A DNA stretch of 64,000 nucleotides from Rhizobiaceae bacterium (lineage in GTDB: Bacteria; Pseudomonadota; Alphaproteobacteria; Rhizobiales; Rhizobiaceae), in the NCBI GenBank assembly GCA_017640615.1, contig JAEPQK010000006.1, forward strand, positions 62,001 through 126,000, written 5' to 3'. A program made the position numbers and the translations under genes. The number at the start of each line of letters is the position of its first letter. Position 1 is the first letter of the stretch. The notes under the pieces were generated by a model that worked only from the letters and a program-made list of their open reading frames with translations, had not been told where the DNA came from and ran no database searches. Positions 9,841 to 18,527 of this stretch are shown here, in pieces.

Positions 9841-10140
9841 TCATTCGGCCGGGACGGATACGGGCTCCACGCTTACGCGTAGCCCCAAAGCCTTGGTAAC
9901 CTTGAGGATCGTTGCGAGTTCTGGATTGCCGTTCTGGCTTAACGCCCGATAGAGGCTTTCTCGCGAGAGACCCGCACGAGCCGCAACTTCGGTCATGCCG
10001 CGGCTTCGCGCAACGTCGCCGAGTGCGGCAGCAATCAGCTTCGGATCGCCATCCTCGAAAGCCGCCTCAAGATAGGCGGCAATCGCATCCTCGCTGTCGA
10101 GATGTTCGGACGCATCCCAGGGCGTGGTTTTCAAGGCCAT
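9841..10140 (-). CDS. HigA-type antitoxin (addiction module antidote)
   Basis: 99-aa helix-turn-helix protein. The first 30 residues are acidic, and the HTH spans TEVAARAGLSRESLYRALSQNGNPELATILKVTKALGLRVSV. This matches the antidote family that pairs with small RelE/HigB-fold toxins in proteobacteria. It follows its toxin with one intervening base (toxin TGA, then C, then ATG) and an AGGAG site inside the toxin's 3' end. It should neutralise the toxin and bind the palindrome at 10437-10464. Confidence 0.9.
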   Translation of the reverse strand: MALKTTPWDASEHLDSEDAIAAYLEAAFEDGDPKLIAAALGDVARSRGMTEVAARAGLSRESLYRALSQNGNPELATILKVTKALGLRVSVEPVSVPAE

Positions 10141-10141
10141 G

Positions 10142-10432
10142 TCAGTCCAACTCCTGAGCCAGCTTGTTGGCTTTGGCTATGTCGCGGGCCTGGCTCTTCT
10201 TGTCCCCGCCGGCAAGCAGGACGACGAGCTCAGCGCCGTGTTGTTTGAAGTAGACCCGATAGCCGGGGCCGTAGTCGACGCGTAGCTCCGATATTCCGCC
10301 GCCAACGGGCTTCACATCGCCGAAATTGCCGAGGGACAGCCGCCGGATCCGAATTGCAATCCTAGATCGGGCGGCGACGTCCCTCAGCCCGTCAAACCAT
10401 TTTCGATAGGCGGCAGTCTGTCGAATTTCCAC
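10142..10432 (-). CDS. RelE/HigB-fold toxin
   Basis: 96-aa basic protein of the RelE/ParE superfamily, in the subfamily that pairs with the HigA-type antidote. Recognisable parts are FDGLRDVAARSRIAIRIRRLSLGNFGDVKPVGGGISELRVDYGPGYRVYF and the C-terminal VVLLAGGDKKSQARDIAKA. Members are mostly ribosome-dependent mRNA interferases. The start is GTG at 10432; no clear ribosome site is visible and the operator palindrome ends 4 bp upstream, so the transcript may have a very short leader. It lies 38 bp after gcvP on the same strand. Confidence 0.9.
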   Translation of the reverse strand: MEIRQTAAYRKWFDGLRDVAARSRIAIRIRRLSLGNFGDVKPVGGGISELRVDYGPGYRVYFKQHGAELVVLLAGGDKKSQARDIAKANKLAQELD

Positions 10433-10436
10433 TATT

Positions 10437-10464
10437 GGATATGTAGCTTACAAGCTACATATCC
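10437..10464. promoter_or_regulatory. Palindromic operator of the toxin-antitoxin pair
   Basis: Perfect 28-bp dyad with 13-bp arms (GGATATGTAGCTT and its complement) separated by AC, lying between the gcvP stop and the toxin start. Most toxin-antitoxin operons are repressed through such a site. There is no T-run on the minus strand, so it is not a gcvP terminator. Confidence 0.75.
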
Positions 10465-10470
10465 GCAAGG

Positions 10471-13275
10471 CTAACTCGCCAATGCCTCGATTGGCGGGCA
10501 GGTGCAGACGAGGTTTCTGTCGCCGGCCACGTTGTCTATGCGCGAGACCGGCGGCCAGTATTTGGCTGCTTCTACAGGGTCGGCATTCGGATAGGCCGCG
10601 ACCTGACGCGAATAGGGATGGCTCCAGTCGTCCGCCAGTGCGTCCGCCGCGGTGTGTGGTGCATTGCGCAGCGGGTTGTCGTCTGCCGGCCACTCGCCCG
10701 AGGCGACTTTGGCCGCTTCGTCCGCAATCGCGATCATCGCGTCGCAGAAGCGGTCGAGCTCTTCCTTGGGTTCCGACTCCGTCGGTTCCACCATCAACGT
10801 TCCGGCGACCGGCCATGACATGGTCGGCGCATGGAAGCCGTAATCGATCAGCCGCTTGGCGATATCCTCGACCGTGATACCGGCGCTGTCTTTCAGTACC
10901 CGCGTATCGAGAATGCACTCATGCGCCACGCGGTTGTTGCGGCCCTGATAAAGCACCGGATAGTGCGATTTCAGCCGCTCGGCGACGTAGTTGGCCGACA
11001 GGATTGCCATCTCGGTCGCATGCTTCAGGCCGTCAGCGCCCATCATGCGGATATACATCCAGGTGATCGGCAGGATCGAAGCGCTGCCAAATGGCGCAGC
11101 CGCCACCGCTCCGTCCGAACCGAGCTCGACATGGCCGGGCAGGAACGGAGCGAGATGTGATTTCACGCCGATCGGGCCAATGCCCGGGCCACCGCCGCCA
11201 TGCGGAATGCAGAAGGTCTTGTGCAGATTCATATGGCAGACGTCGGCGCCCAGATCGCCTGGGCGGGCAAGGCCGACCAGCGCGTTGAGATTGGCGCCAT
11301 CGAGATAGACTTGTCCGCCATTGTCGTGAATGACGGCGCACATGTCGCGCACGCCTTCCTCGAACACGCCATGCGTCGACGGGTAGGTGATCATCAGAGC
11401 AGCTAGCCGGTCGGCATGTTCGGCAGCTTTGGCCTTCAGGTCATCGACATCGATGTCGCCGCTGTCGGTGCATTTCACCACAACAACATCGAGCCCGGCC
11501 ATCGAGGCGCTGGCAGGGTTGGTGCCATGCGCGGAGGAGGGGATCAGGCACACAGTGCGGTTTTCGCCGCCATTCGCCCTGTGCCAGTCGCGGATGGCGA
11601 GCAGGCCCGCATATTCACCCTGGCTGCCTGCATTGGGCTGCAGCGACACGGCATCGAAGCCGGTGATCTCGCCCAGCCAGTTTTCCAGCTGGTCCGTCAT
11701 TTTGCGGTAGCCGGCGGCGTGTTCGGCCGGCGCGAAGGGGTGCAGATTGGCGACTGTCGGCCAGCTCACCGGCTGCATCTCGGCTGCGGCGTTGAGCTTC
11801 ATGGTGCAGGAGCCGAGTGGGATCATGGCGCGGTCGAGAGCCAGATCCTTGTCGGCCAGCCGGCGCAGGAAGCGCATCATGCCGGTCTCGGACCGGTTCT
11901 GATGGAACACCGGCTGGGTCATGAAATGCTGTGTGTCACGCGGTTTGCCGGGCAGGGCGGTTGCCGCTTCACCCTGTGCCTTCGCTCCGAACAACTCGCA
12001 CATGGAAGCCAGGTCGTCATCGGTCGAAGTTTCGTCAAAGGTGATGCCAAGGCGGTTGCCGTCGATCACCCGCAGGAGCCGGCCGGATTTTTCAGCGGCT
12101 TCGGCAATCGCTTTCGCCTTTCCGGGAACCGTTGCGGTCACGGTGTCGAAGCGCTGCTCGCCCGCCACCTCAATGCCAGCTTTGCCAAGCGCCGCGGCGA
12201 AACGTGTTGCCAGCGAATGGATGTCGCCGGCGATACGCTGCAGCCCTTCCGGGCCGTGCCAGACCGCATAGGCCGCGGCCATATTGGCGAGCAGCGCCTG
12301 TGCGGTGCAGATGTTGGAGGTCGCCTTGTCGCGGCGAATGTGCTGTTCGCGCGTCTGGAGCGCGAGGCGATAGCCCGGGCGGCCATGCGCGTCGACCGAT
12401 TGGCCGACGAGACGGCCGGGCATCAGCCGGGTCAGTCGCTCCGACACCGCGCAATAAGCTGCATGCGGTCCGCCATAGCCCATCGGAACACCAAAACGCT
12501 GCATGGAACCGACGGCGATCTCCGCGCCATGGGCTGCGGGCGGTTCCATCAGGGCCAGTGCGAGCGGGTCGGCAACGAACACGACCACGACGTCAGCGTC
12601 CTTGGCCTTGCCGATCAATTCGGCATAGTCGGAATAGACGCCATCGGTGTCGGGCCAAGGCACAAACAGCGCGGTGGCTGTTTCGTCCACATTGTCGGTG
12701 TCGATCGAAATGCCGAGCGGTTCGGCGCGCGTTTTCAATACATCGACGGTCTGCGGGTGGAGTTCACCTGCGAGCACGATGCGATTGCGTTTTCCGCGAT
12801 GATGACGCCAGGCGATTCCCATCGCCTCTGCGGCGGCGGTTGCCTCATCAAGCAAGGAGGCGGAGGCGACGGGCAGGCCGGTCAGTTCGGCTACAAGGGT
12901 CTGGAAATGGAACAGCATCTCCAGCCGGCCCTGGCTGATCTCCGACTGGTAGGGCGTGTAGGCTGTGTACCAGGCAGGATTCTCGAACAGGTTGCGCAAG
13001 ATTACCGGCGGCACATGCACGCCGTGATAACCGGCACCGATGAAGCTCTTGGAGACCGTGTTGCCAGCCATGATGCCCGAAAGTTCGGCCAACGCTTCGG
13101 CCTCGGATGCCGCGCCGGGCAGATCGAGTGGGCGGTCGAGCCGGATCGATTTGGGGACGGTCTGGCCGATCAGCGCGTCCAGCGATGTCATGCCGAGCGC
13201 GTTCAGCATGGCGCGCGTGTCTTGCGGGCCAGGGCCGACATGGCGCCCGGAGAAGGGAAGTGTCGGTGCGGTCAT
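10471..13275 (-). CDS. gcvP: Glycine dehydrogenase (decarboxylating), P protein
   Basis: PLP-dependent P protein of the glycine cleavage system: it decarboxylates glycine and passes the aminomethyl group to the lipoyl arm of GcvH. About 934 aa from ATG 13275, with GAGG formed across the gcvH stop as ribosome site; the frame extends a few codons into gcvH. The N-terminal half starts with [17 protein letters not shown]. The C-terminal half holds the PLP-lysine site [19 protein letters not shown]. Single-chain fused form, as usual in proteobacteria. Third gene of gcvT-gcvH-gcvP. Confidence 0.97.
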   Translation of the reverse strand: MTAPTLPFSGRHVGPGPQDTRAMLNALGMTSLDALIGQTVPKSIRLDRPLDLPGAASEAEALAELSGIMAGNTVSKSFIGAGYHGVHVPPVILRNLFENPAWYTAYTPYQSEISQGRLEMLFHFQTLVAELTGLPVASASLLDEATAAAEAMGIAWRHHRGKRNRIVLAGELHPQTVDVLKTRAEPLGISIDTDNVDETATALFVPWPDTDGVYSDYAELIGKAKDADVVVVFVADPLALALMEPPAAHGAEIAVGSMQRFGVPMGYGGPHAAYCAVSERLTRLMPGRLVGQSVDAHGRPGYRLALQTREQHIRRDKATSNICTAQALLANMAAAYAVWHGPEGLQRIAGDIHSLATRFAAALGKAGIEVAGEQRFDTVTATVPGKAKAIAEAAEKSGRLLRVIDGNRLGITFDETSTDDDLASMCELFGAKAQGEAATALPGKPRDTQHFMTQPVFHQNRSETGMMRFLRRLADKDLALDRAMIPLGSCTMKLNAAAEMQPVSWPTVANLHPFAPAEHAAGYRKMTDQLENWLGEITGFDAVSLQPNAGSQGEYAGLLAIRDWHRANGGENRTVCLIPSSAHGTNPASASMAGLDVVVVKCTDSGDIDVDDLKAKAAEHADRLAALMITYPSTHGVFEEGVRDMCAVIHDNGGQVYLDGANLNALVGLARPGDLGADVCHMNLHKTFCIPHGGGGPGIGPIGVKSHLAPFLPGHVELGSDGAVAAAPFGSASILPITWMYIRMMGADGLKHATEMAILSANYVAERLKSHYPVLYQGRNNRVAHECILDTRVLKDSAGITVEDIAKRLIDYGFHAPTMSWPVAGTLMVEPTESEPKEELDRFCDAMIAIADEAAKVASGEWPADDNPLRNAPHTAADALADDWSHPYSRQVAAYPNADPVEAAKYWPPVSRIDNVAGDRNLVCTCPPIEALAS

Positions 13276-13285
13276 CGGTTGCGCC

Positions 13286-13654
13286 TCAGCCAATCATTGC
13301 CTGGTAGCCGGCCTCATCCATGAGGCCTTCAAGCTGCGATTCATCAGCAAGCTTCATCTTCCAGAGCCAGCCATCGCCGGTGGCCGAGGAGTTCACGAGC
13401 GCGGGGTCATCGTTCAGCTTGTCGTTGACTGCTGTTACCTCGCCATCGACCGGGGCGTAGACGTCGGACGCGGCCTTGACCGATTCCACCACAACGGCGG
13501 CATCGCCCTTAGACAGGTTCTTGCCGGCTTCCGGCAGCTCCACGAAAACGAGGTCGCCGAGCTGTTCCTGCGCATAGTCGGTGATGCCGACCGTTGCGAC
13601 GCCGTTGTCGACGCTGATCCATTCGTGATCGTCGGTGTAATAGACAGTGGCCAT
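13286..13654 (-). CDS. gcvH: Glycine cleavage system H protein
   Basis: Lipoyl carrier protein of the glycine cleavage system, 122 aa. The lipoylation site is Lys60 in [19 protein letters not shown]. Other family marks are YYTDDHEWI near the start, [20 protein letters not shown] and the C-terminal [10 protein letters not shown]. It lies 5 bp after gcvT and 10 bp before gcvP. Confidence 0.97.
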   Translation of the reverse strand: MATVYYTDDHEWISVDNGVATVGITDYAQEQLGDLVFVELPEAGKNLSKGDAAVVVESVKAASDVYAPVDGEVTAVNDKLNDDPALVNSSATGDGWLWKMKLADESQLEGLMDEAGYQAMIG

Positions 13655-13659
13655 CGGGC

Positions 13660-14763
13660 TTATCCTTTGCGGTAGCGATGCGGAGTGAAGGGAAGAGTGT
13701 GGATGCGGACCGGGATGCGGTTGCCGCGAACCTCGGCGAAAAGCTCCGCCTCGGCCTTGATCAAGTCTGTCTGGACGTAGCCCATCGCGACCGGCGCGCC
13801 GGCCGAGGGGCCGAAACCGCCGGAGGTGATCTGGCCCGCTGGTGCGCCGCTGCTATCGACGAGTGGCGTTCCTGCGCGAACCGGCTGCCGGCCTTCCGGC
13901 ATCAGGCCAACCCGCTTGCGCGAAGCACCTGCCGCGCGCGCTGCGACCAGCGCCTGCGATCCAACATAGGCACCGCCGTCGCGCAGCTCCTTGGGAATTG
14001 TCCAGAGAAGCGCGGCTTCGACCGGCGTGATATCGGCCGTAATATCCTGGCCATGGAGGCAGAGCCCGGCTTCGAGCCGCAGGCTGTCGCGCGCGGCAAG
14101 GCCGATCCACATGACACGTTCGTCGGCAAGCAGCTTTTCGGTCATGTCGGCTGCCTCAGCGATTGGCATCGCAAGCTCAAATCCGTCTTCGCCGGTATAG
14201 CCGGAGCGGCTGGTGAACCAGCCGTCGCGAGGCTCGAAGCCCTGCATGAAATAGAGATGCGACAGGTCGAGCCCGCAGTCCTTCAAAACCGCCTCGGCGG
14301 CCGGCCCCTGCAAAGCCAGGAACACCCTGTCGAGCGGCTCGATCGTACAATCATGGCCCTTCGCGAGTTCGCGCAGATTCGCTTCGTCGCTGTCCGCATT
14401 GCCAGCGTTCGCAACAACCATAAAGCGGTCGGGACCCAGCCGCGTGACGATGAGATCGTCCAGAATGCCCGCTTTTTCGTTGAGCAGAAGCGAGAGCTTC
14501 GACTGCCCTTGCTCAAGCTGAGCCGGATCGAGCGGGCAGGCGCGCGCCAAAATCTTTTCCGCATCCGGGCCAGCCAAATCGAACAGCCGCATGTGCGAAA
14601 TGTCGAAGAGACCGGCATGCTCGCGCGTATGAAGGTGCTCCTTCATCACGCCGGCCGGGTAGGTGATAGGCATGGACCAGCCGACAAAGCCGCCAAAGCG
14701 CGCGCCGGCACTCTCATGCAAATGTTTAAGGGGTAACTGTTTCAGTTCGCCCGTGTCTCCCAT
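13660..14763 (-). CDS. gcvT: Aminomethyltransferase (glycine cleavage T protein)
   Basis: Transfers the methylene group from the H protein to tetrahydrofolate, releasing ammonia. About 367 aa from ATG 14763, which follows a strong GGAGGGA site; the frame is open 21 bp further up. Landmarks are [37 protein letters not shown], the [19 protein letters not shown] strand and [10 protein letters not shown]. First gene of gcvTHP, 47 bp after the glycine riboswitch. It should also use methylene-THF chemistry linked to the sarcosine and dimethylglycine enzymes elsewhere in the window. Confidence 0.97.
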   Translation of the reverse strand: MGDTGELKQLPLKHLHESAGARFGGFVGWSMPITYPAGVMKEHLHTREHAGLFDISHMRLFDLAGPDAEKILARACPLDPAQLEQGQSKLSLLLNEKAGILDDLIVTRLGPDRFMVVANAGNADSDEANLRELAKGHDCTIEPLDRVFLALQGPAAEAVLKDCGLDLSHLYFMQGFEPRDGWFTSRSGYTGEDGFELAMPIAEAADMTEKLLADERVMWIGLAARDSLRLEAGLCLHGQDITADITPVEAALLWTIPKELRDGGAYVGSQALVAARAAGASRKRVGLMPEGRQPVRAGTPLVDSSGAPAGQITSGGFGPSAGAPVAMGYVQTDLIKAEAELFAEVRGNRIPVRIHTLPFTPHRYRKG

Positions 14764-14810
14764 AGTCCCTCCAGACAAGCGCACGTATTGCTGCTTTCGC
14801 AGCGTTTCGT

Positions 14811-14992
14811 GCCCCTCTGTCTGAAGCCTGAGAGACTCGCGCAGTCGGAACTCTGTCGACCACGCTTACACCTTCGGCGCGGGGCGTTAGCCCCGACTTT
14901 CCAGAGTGTCGTCACCGAACCGCGGTACGTTTGCCTGAGAGATTTCGGGCGATTTCCCCTTCGGCGGCAGCAAAGCTGCTCTCTCCCGCGGA
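14811..14992 (-). ncRNA. Tandem glycine riboswitch upstream of gcvT
   Basis: Read on the minus strand, two glycine aptamers follow one another. The first opens with GCGGGAGAGAGC, contains GCCGAAGGGGAAA and closes with CTCTCAGGCAAA. A linker leads to the second, opening at ACTCTGGAAAG, with GCCGAAGGTGTAAGC and closing at CTCTCAGGC and CAGACAGAGG. These are the hallmark segments of the gcvT element. A small hairpin (GCTGC GAAA GCAGC, 14790-14803) follows before the ribosome site; there is no T-run, so control could be at translation initiation. Expected to turn on gcvTHP when glycine is abundant. Confidence 0.95.
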
Positions 14993-15094
14993 CCGGCAGG
15001 ATCTTGTGGATCCTCGACGCCGGCGACGCTAGCCTAACGCGCCGCCTTTGTCACCTGTGATGTGAAGTCATGCCCAGCCTTGGAGTGGCTGAAA

Positions 15095-15478
15095 TCAGGC
15101 GCTCGAGGTCAGGCGCTGCATGTCGCGCTCGATTTTCGCGGCGACTTTGGCGGATTCGCTCTGCAGGCGGCGCAGGCGCTCAAGCTGCAGCGAAACGGAC
15201 TTGTAGAGTTCGGCACGGCTCTCGTCGGTCGGGCCGGAGCCAACGCCATGGAGAAGCCAGGACAGGCTCACATCCAGCACGCCAGCCAGCATGGAAAGGC
15301 GGTTGGCGCGCGGCTGCGAGCGGTCGTTTTCCCAGGCCTGAACGGTCGAGGGCTGCACGCCCAGTCGGCGCCCGAGTTCGGCCAGCGAAAGGCCAGCAGC
15401 GTCGCGGGCACGCAGCATGCGGCCGCCCATCGTGTCGTTGTCGGGGACGTCAGAATAGATCGTGGCGGTGTCGGACAC
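15095..15478 (-). CDS. XRE-family transcriptional regulator
   Basis: About 127 aa. GTG at 15478 is preferred because AAGGAG lies 8 bases upstream; the frame is open for 30 further codons without a ribosome site. The HTH covers MLRARDAAGLSLAELGRRLGVQPSTVQAWENDRSQPRANRLSMLAGVLDVSLSWLLHG. A C-terminal coiled-coil-like helix follows (LQLERLRRLQSESAKVAAKIERDMQ). It sits just upstream of the gcv riboswitch on the same strand. The target is unknown. Confidence 0.85.
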   Translation of the reverse strand: MSDTATIYSDVPDNDTMGGRMLRARDAAGLSLAELGRRLGVQPSTVQAWENDRSQPRANRLSMLAGVLDVSLSWLLHGVGSGPTDESRAELYKSVSLQLERLRRLQSESAKVAAKIERDMQRLTSSA

Positions 15479-15669
15479 CGTGAAACGCTCCTTGTTGGGG
15501 TGATTGCTTCGTGCGCGTTGCACTGTTGGCCCGGAACATAGCCATCGAGCCGCCAGACGCAAGGTCACGGCCCGGAATTGCGCGAATTGACGCGCTTTTT
15601 CGCCAATTTCGCAAGGAAAGGAGCGAACCGGCCCACTACTTGCGGCCGATCCTCAATATGTTTGACGCC

Positions 15670-16464
15670 TCAGATGCCGGCGTACCACTCATAACCCCGG
15701 TCTTCCCAATAGCCACCCTTGCCGGCGCCGAACTGGCTCAAATCGTTCACGATCTCAATCGCGCGGATGTATTTGGCCATCTTGTAGCCAAGCTGGCGTT
15801 CGACCCGCACGCGCAACGGCGCGCCATTGGCGACCGGCAGCCGCTCGTCATTCATGCCATAGGCAAGGATGGTCTGCGGGTGGCGCGCATCAACTAGGTC
15901 GATGGATTCGTAATATTTGACCTCGCCCGAGAGGCTGCGCTCGATCGTGTCGAGGCAGTGAAAGACGATGTAGCGCGCGTCCGATTTCACCACGGCAAGG
16001 TCGAGCACATGCGACAGCGGCACGCCTGTCCACTTGGCGATGCAGCTCCACCCTTCCACGCAGTCATGGCGCGTGATCTGGGTTCGGGATGGCATGGCCA
16101 TCAATTCGGTCAACGACAGTGCAAGCGGCTTTTGTACGAGACCACTGACCTGAAGCCGGTAATCGGCAAAATTGCTGCCTGAGAGCGCCTTGTAGGTGTC
16201 ATCCTCGGGCTGGGTTATACCGTTCGGGCGCATGGGCTGGCGAATATCGGCTTCCGTGAACTCCTGCGCCAGCGCATGGCCGCCGATCAGAAGCCGCTGG
16301 ACACGGAACGACAGGCCGTTTGCCGTGGACTCCATGAAGTTGCGGACGGGGCTGTTGCCCTTCAGCATGCCATCGAATGCGTCGCAGCCGGAAAGCAGGG
16401 CAGAGGAGCCGGCGACCGAGCCAATGGTCAGCAGCTTGCGCCGGTTCATGACGATCTTGCTCAT
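15670..16464 (-). CDS. Sulfite-oxidase-fold molybdoenzyme (MsrP/YedY-like)
   Basis: 264 aa. The N-terminus carries a twin-arginine-like NRRKLLTIGSVAGSS followed by SGC, so it may be exported and possibly lipidated. The oxidoreductase molybdopterin domain has the cofactor-binding Cys135 in TRHDCVEGWSC, then WTGVPLSHVLDLA and GAPLRVRVERQLGYKMAKYI. It is encoded 1 bp after a cytochrome b561-type protein, which resembles the MsrP-MsrQ or YedYZ arrangement of a periplasmic reductase and its haem membrane partner. The partner here is a cytochrome b561 type rather than obvious MsrQ, so the substrate is open (methionine sulfoxide is only one possibility). Confidence 0.88.
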   Translation of the reverse strand: MSKIVMNRRKLLTIGSVAGSSALLSGCDAFDGMLKGNSPVRNFMESTANGLSFRVQRLLIGGHALAQEFTEADIRQPMRPNGITQPEDDTYKALSGSNFADYRLQVSGLVQKPLALSLTELMAMPSRTQITRHDCVEGWSCIAKWTGVPLSHVLDLAVVKSDARYIVFHCLDTIERSLSGEVKYYESIDLVDARHPQTILAYGMNDERLPVANGAPLRVRVERQLGYKMAKYIRAIEIVNDLSQFGAGKGGYWEDRGYEWYAGI

Positions 16465-16465
16465 A

Positions 16466-17317
16466 TCAATGCTCCTTCTTTTCGGCTGCGTCGGTGCGGT
16501 ACCAGCCGGTGATGATCGAACGCAGCTCGTTGATCGGCCCTGCGGCCAGAACCATCACGATGTGAATGACGAAAAAGCCGACCAACAGAAGCATGACGAC
16601 GAAATGGATCGTGCGCGCAGTCTGGCGGCCGCCGAGAATATCCGCGAGCCAAGGTGCAGCTGCGTTGAAGCCGGGCGACATCGCTAGCCCGGTGGCAATC
16701 ATCAGCGGCATCAACACCAGCAGTACGCCGGCATAGCTGAGTTTCTGCAGTACGTTGTACTCGCGCTTGTGGTGGAACCGCAGCCGCGCATGGTCGGCGA
16801 GATCACGCGGCAGGGCGCGAATATCGCGCCAGCGCGGCAGGATATCACGCGTCAGATGACCGCTCAGAAGCGATGCGGCAAGCCAGGTGACAAGAGTGAT
16901 CGCGAATATCCAGGCGAAGAAGAAATGCACCACGCGCCCGGTCGCGAGATCGTAGAATGACGGGATCGTCATCCAGCCAGGGAAGGCGCGGTTCTGGATA
17001 ATGCCATTGTCGTCGCGGTAGAGCCCCAGCCAGCCGGACGTGTCGAACTTGGTTCCGAACAGTTCGACGAACCCTCGGCGGCCGGCATCGGGCGTACGTT
17101 CGCCACCGATCCTCAGCACAGCATTGTCGAAGGCAAAACCGGATTGGTCGCCGATATACAAAGCCGGGTGCGCATTGAATATCTGCAGACCACTGAGCAG
17201 CAGGAAGAACAGGCTGAAAGCCCAAATCCAGTGGGTGAGGCGGGTTGGTAGCGTTTGTTTATAGATCAACTTGCCGGCTGGCGCTTTTGTCTCCGCGCCG
17301 TTCTCGCTGTCCTTCAT
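16466..17317 (-). CDS. Cytochrome b561-domain membrane protein
   Basis: 283 aa integral membrane protein of the cytochrome b561/Ni-hydrogenase b-type family. The first helix follows TRLTHWIWAFSLFFLLLSGLQIF (haem-ligand His in the LTHW motif), and further histidines occur in VVHFFFAWIFA, KREYNVLQKLSY and TIHFVVMLLLVGFFVIHIVM. An insert of about 60 residues after helix 1 is probably periplasmic. Likely electron donor for the adjacent molybdoenzyme, with which it forms a tight two-gene unit. Confidence 0.88.
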   Translation of the reverse strand: MKDSENGAETKAPAGKLIYKQTLPTRLTHWIWAFSLFFLLLSGLQIFNAHPALYIGDQSGFAFDNAVLRIGGERTPDAGRRGFVELFGTKFDTSGWLGLYRDDNGIIQNRAFPGWMTIPSFYDLATGRVVHFFFAWIFAITLVTWLAASLLSGHLTRDILPRWRDIRALPRDLADHARLRFHHKREYNVLQKLSYAGVLLVLMPLMIATGLAMSPGFNAAAPWLADILGGRQTARTIHFVVMLLLVGFFVIHIVMVLAAGPINELRSIITGWYRTDAAEKKEH

Positions 17318-17425
17318 TTTGCCGTTCCTCCCGCTCCAACGTCTTTCGTATCGTTGAGTGCAGAAACGGGCTTACCCGGCGGCAAGTTTCGGCCGGGCGA
17401 TCACATCAGTTCAAATCGTGTGTGA

Positions 17426-17896
17426 TCAGGAGCGCTGCGCGCGGCGAACGAGCTGGTCGAGCGCAGACAGGAACGCAGACCGGTCGCGGGCAGAAAAACC
17501 CGGATTGTAGCCCTTGATTTCGCCTGTCTCTCGCAGATGCTGCTTGAGGTCGCGCATTGCGACAGCCATGCCGATGCTCTCTTCGGTGAAGAGCCGTCCG
17601 GTGGGCGCAATAGCGGTTGCCTGGCTCTCCACGGTCCGCGCGGCCAGTGGCACGTCGGAAGTGACGACGATGTCGCCCGGCTGCAACTGCTCAACGATCC
17701 AATCGTCGGCGGCGTCGGCGCTTTTCGCCACCACCACATGCCGCACCATCGGATCACGCGAGGGACGCAGGCCGCCATTGGAGACGAAGGTCACCACGAT
17801 GCCATGGCGGGCGGCAACGCGCATCGCTTCGTCCTTCACCGGGCAGGCGTCGGCATCGACGTAGAGGATGGGATCAAACGGCAATGGCAATCTCAT
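17426..17896 (-). CDS. YaiI/YqxD (DUF188) family protein
   Basis: 156 aa, the usual length for this PIN-like family, related to putative nucleases. Characteristic stretches are ILYVDADACPVKDEAMRVAARHG, TFVSNGGLRPS, DIVVTSDVPLAARTVESQATAIAPTGRLFTEESIGMAVAMRD and the C-terminal FSARDRSAFLSALDQLVRR. Acidic residues in VDADACP and TSDVPLA could bind metal. The molecular function is not established. Its start overlaps the 3' end of the AAA pseudogene by 23 bp. Confidence 0.9.
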   Translation of the reverse strand: MRLPLPFDPILYVDADACPVKDEAMRVAARHGIVVTFVSNGGLRPSRDPMVRHVVVAKSADAADDWIVEQLQPGDIVVTSDVPLAARTVESQATAIAPTGRLFTEESIGMAVAMRDLKQHLRETGEIKGYNPGFSARDRSAFLSALDQLVRRAQRS

Positions 17897-18427
17897 CTTC
17901 CAGGAAAGCCAGGCGCTCGGCGACGGGCGCCAACGGAAGTTCGATCAGGTCGTAATCGAGCTCGCTATAGGCATTGGCGATACATTCATAGGTATGCACG
18001 GCCTCGCTCCACTCCTGCCGCCGCTGGTTGTCCTGGACATAGATGTCACGCCAGGGTGGCGCCAGAAAGACCTTGCGGTTGTAGCGAAACAGTTCCGCGG
18101 CTCGATAAATATGCTCTGCATCTTCGATACCGACAAGGCGGCAATAACCCACCAGGTCCGCAACACGCGGTCATACAATGTGAGCTCTGTCGACGCTGCG
18201 TGTGCTTGATGATTCTGCATATCGCGGTCGAGCATCAGTTCGGCATAGGCGGCGCTGTCCGCATAGTGGAGCGCGCGACCGCCGATCGCCTCCTGCAATG
18301 TGATGATGGCGCGGCCTGATTCAGGTACCGTGCGGTATCCCGCTATCGCCGCCGCTTGAAGCAGCGTTGTCTTGCCTGCTCCCGGTCCGCCAGTGACAAC
18401 GAACAGGTTTTCGCCAGCATGGATCAT
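17874..18427 (-). pseudogene. AAA-type P-loop ATPase, frameshifted
   Basis: Two overlapping frames together make one protein of about 184 aa. The first part, from ATG 18427, has Walker A in LFVVTGGPGAGKTTLL and continues to LTLYDR. The rest continues in another frame as ADLVGYCRLVGIEDAEHIYRAAELFRYNRKVFLAPPW and ends YDLIELPLAPVAERLAF. In this AAA_28-type family the junction reads YDRGVADLVGY. One extra G near 18164-18170 would restore it, so a single base has been lost in the genome or in the read. The 160-aa frame beyond the junction is out-of-frame sequence. Confidence 0.82.
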
Positions 18428-18527
18428 GCCGTGGCCTCATGGATTTGCGTGGGAGAAGCGCTGCGAATGCAGCGCATCCGAATGCTAGCCCGGCGGATTG
18501 CCGCGGCAAAGCGTCATTGGTGGAACG

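Noticed and set aside
10437..10464. Terminator for gcvP
   Set aside because: The dyad has no following T-run and lies just before the toxin start, so an operator fits better.
11416..13323. 635-aa plus-strand open frame
   Set aside because: Antisense shadow of gcvP; the product has no family features.
15580..15600. GCGCG-AATTGA-CGCGC-TTTTT terminator on the plus strand
   Set aside because: The stem is only 5 bp and no plus-strand gene ends nearby; the flanking genes are on the minus strand.
17375..17397. CCCGGC / GCCGGG dyad between yaiI and the cytochrome b gene
   Set aside because: Short arms, 11-base loop and no T-run; not convincing as terminator or operator.
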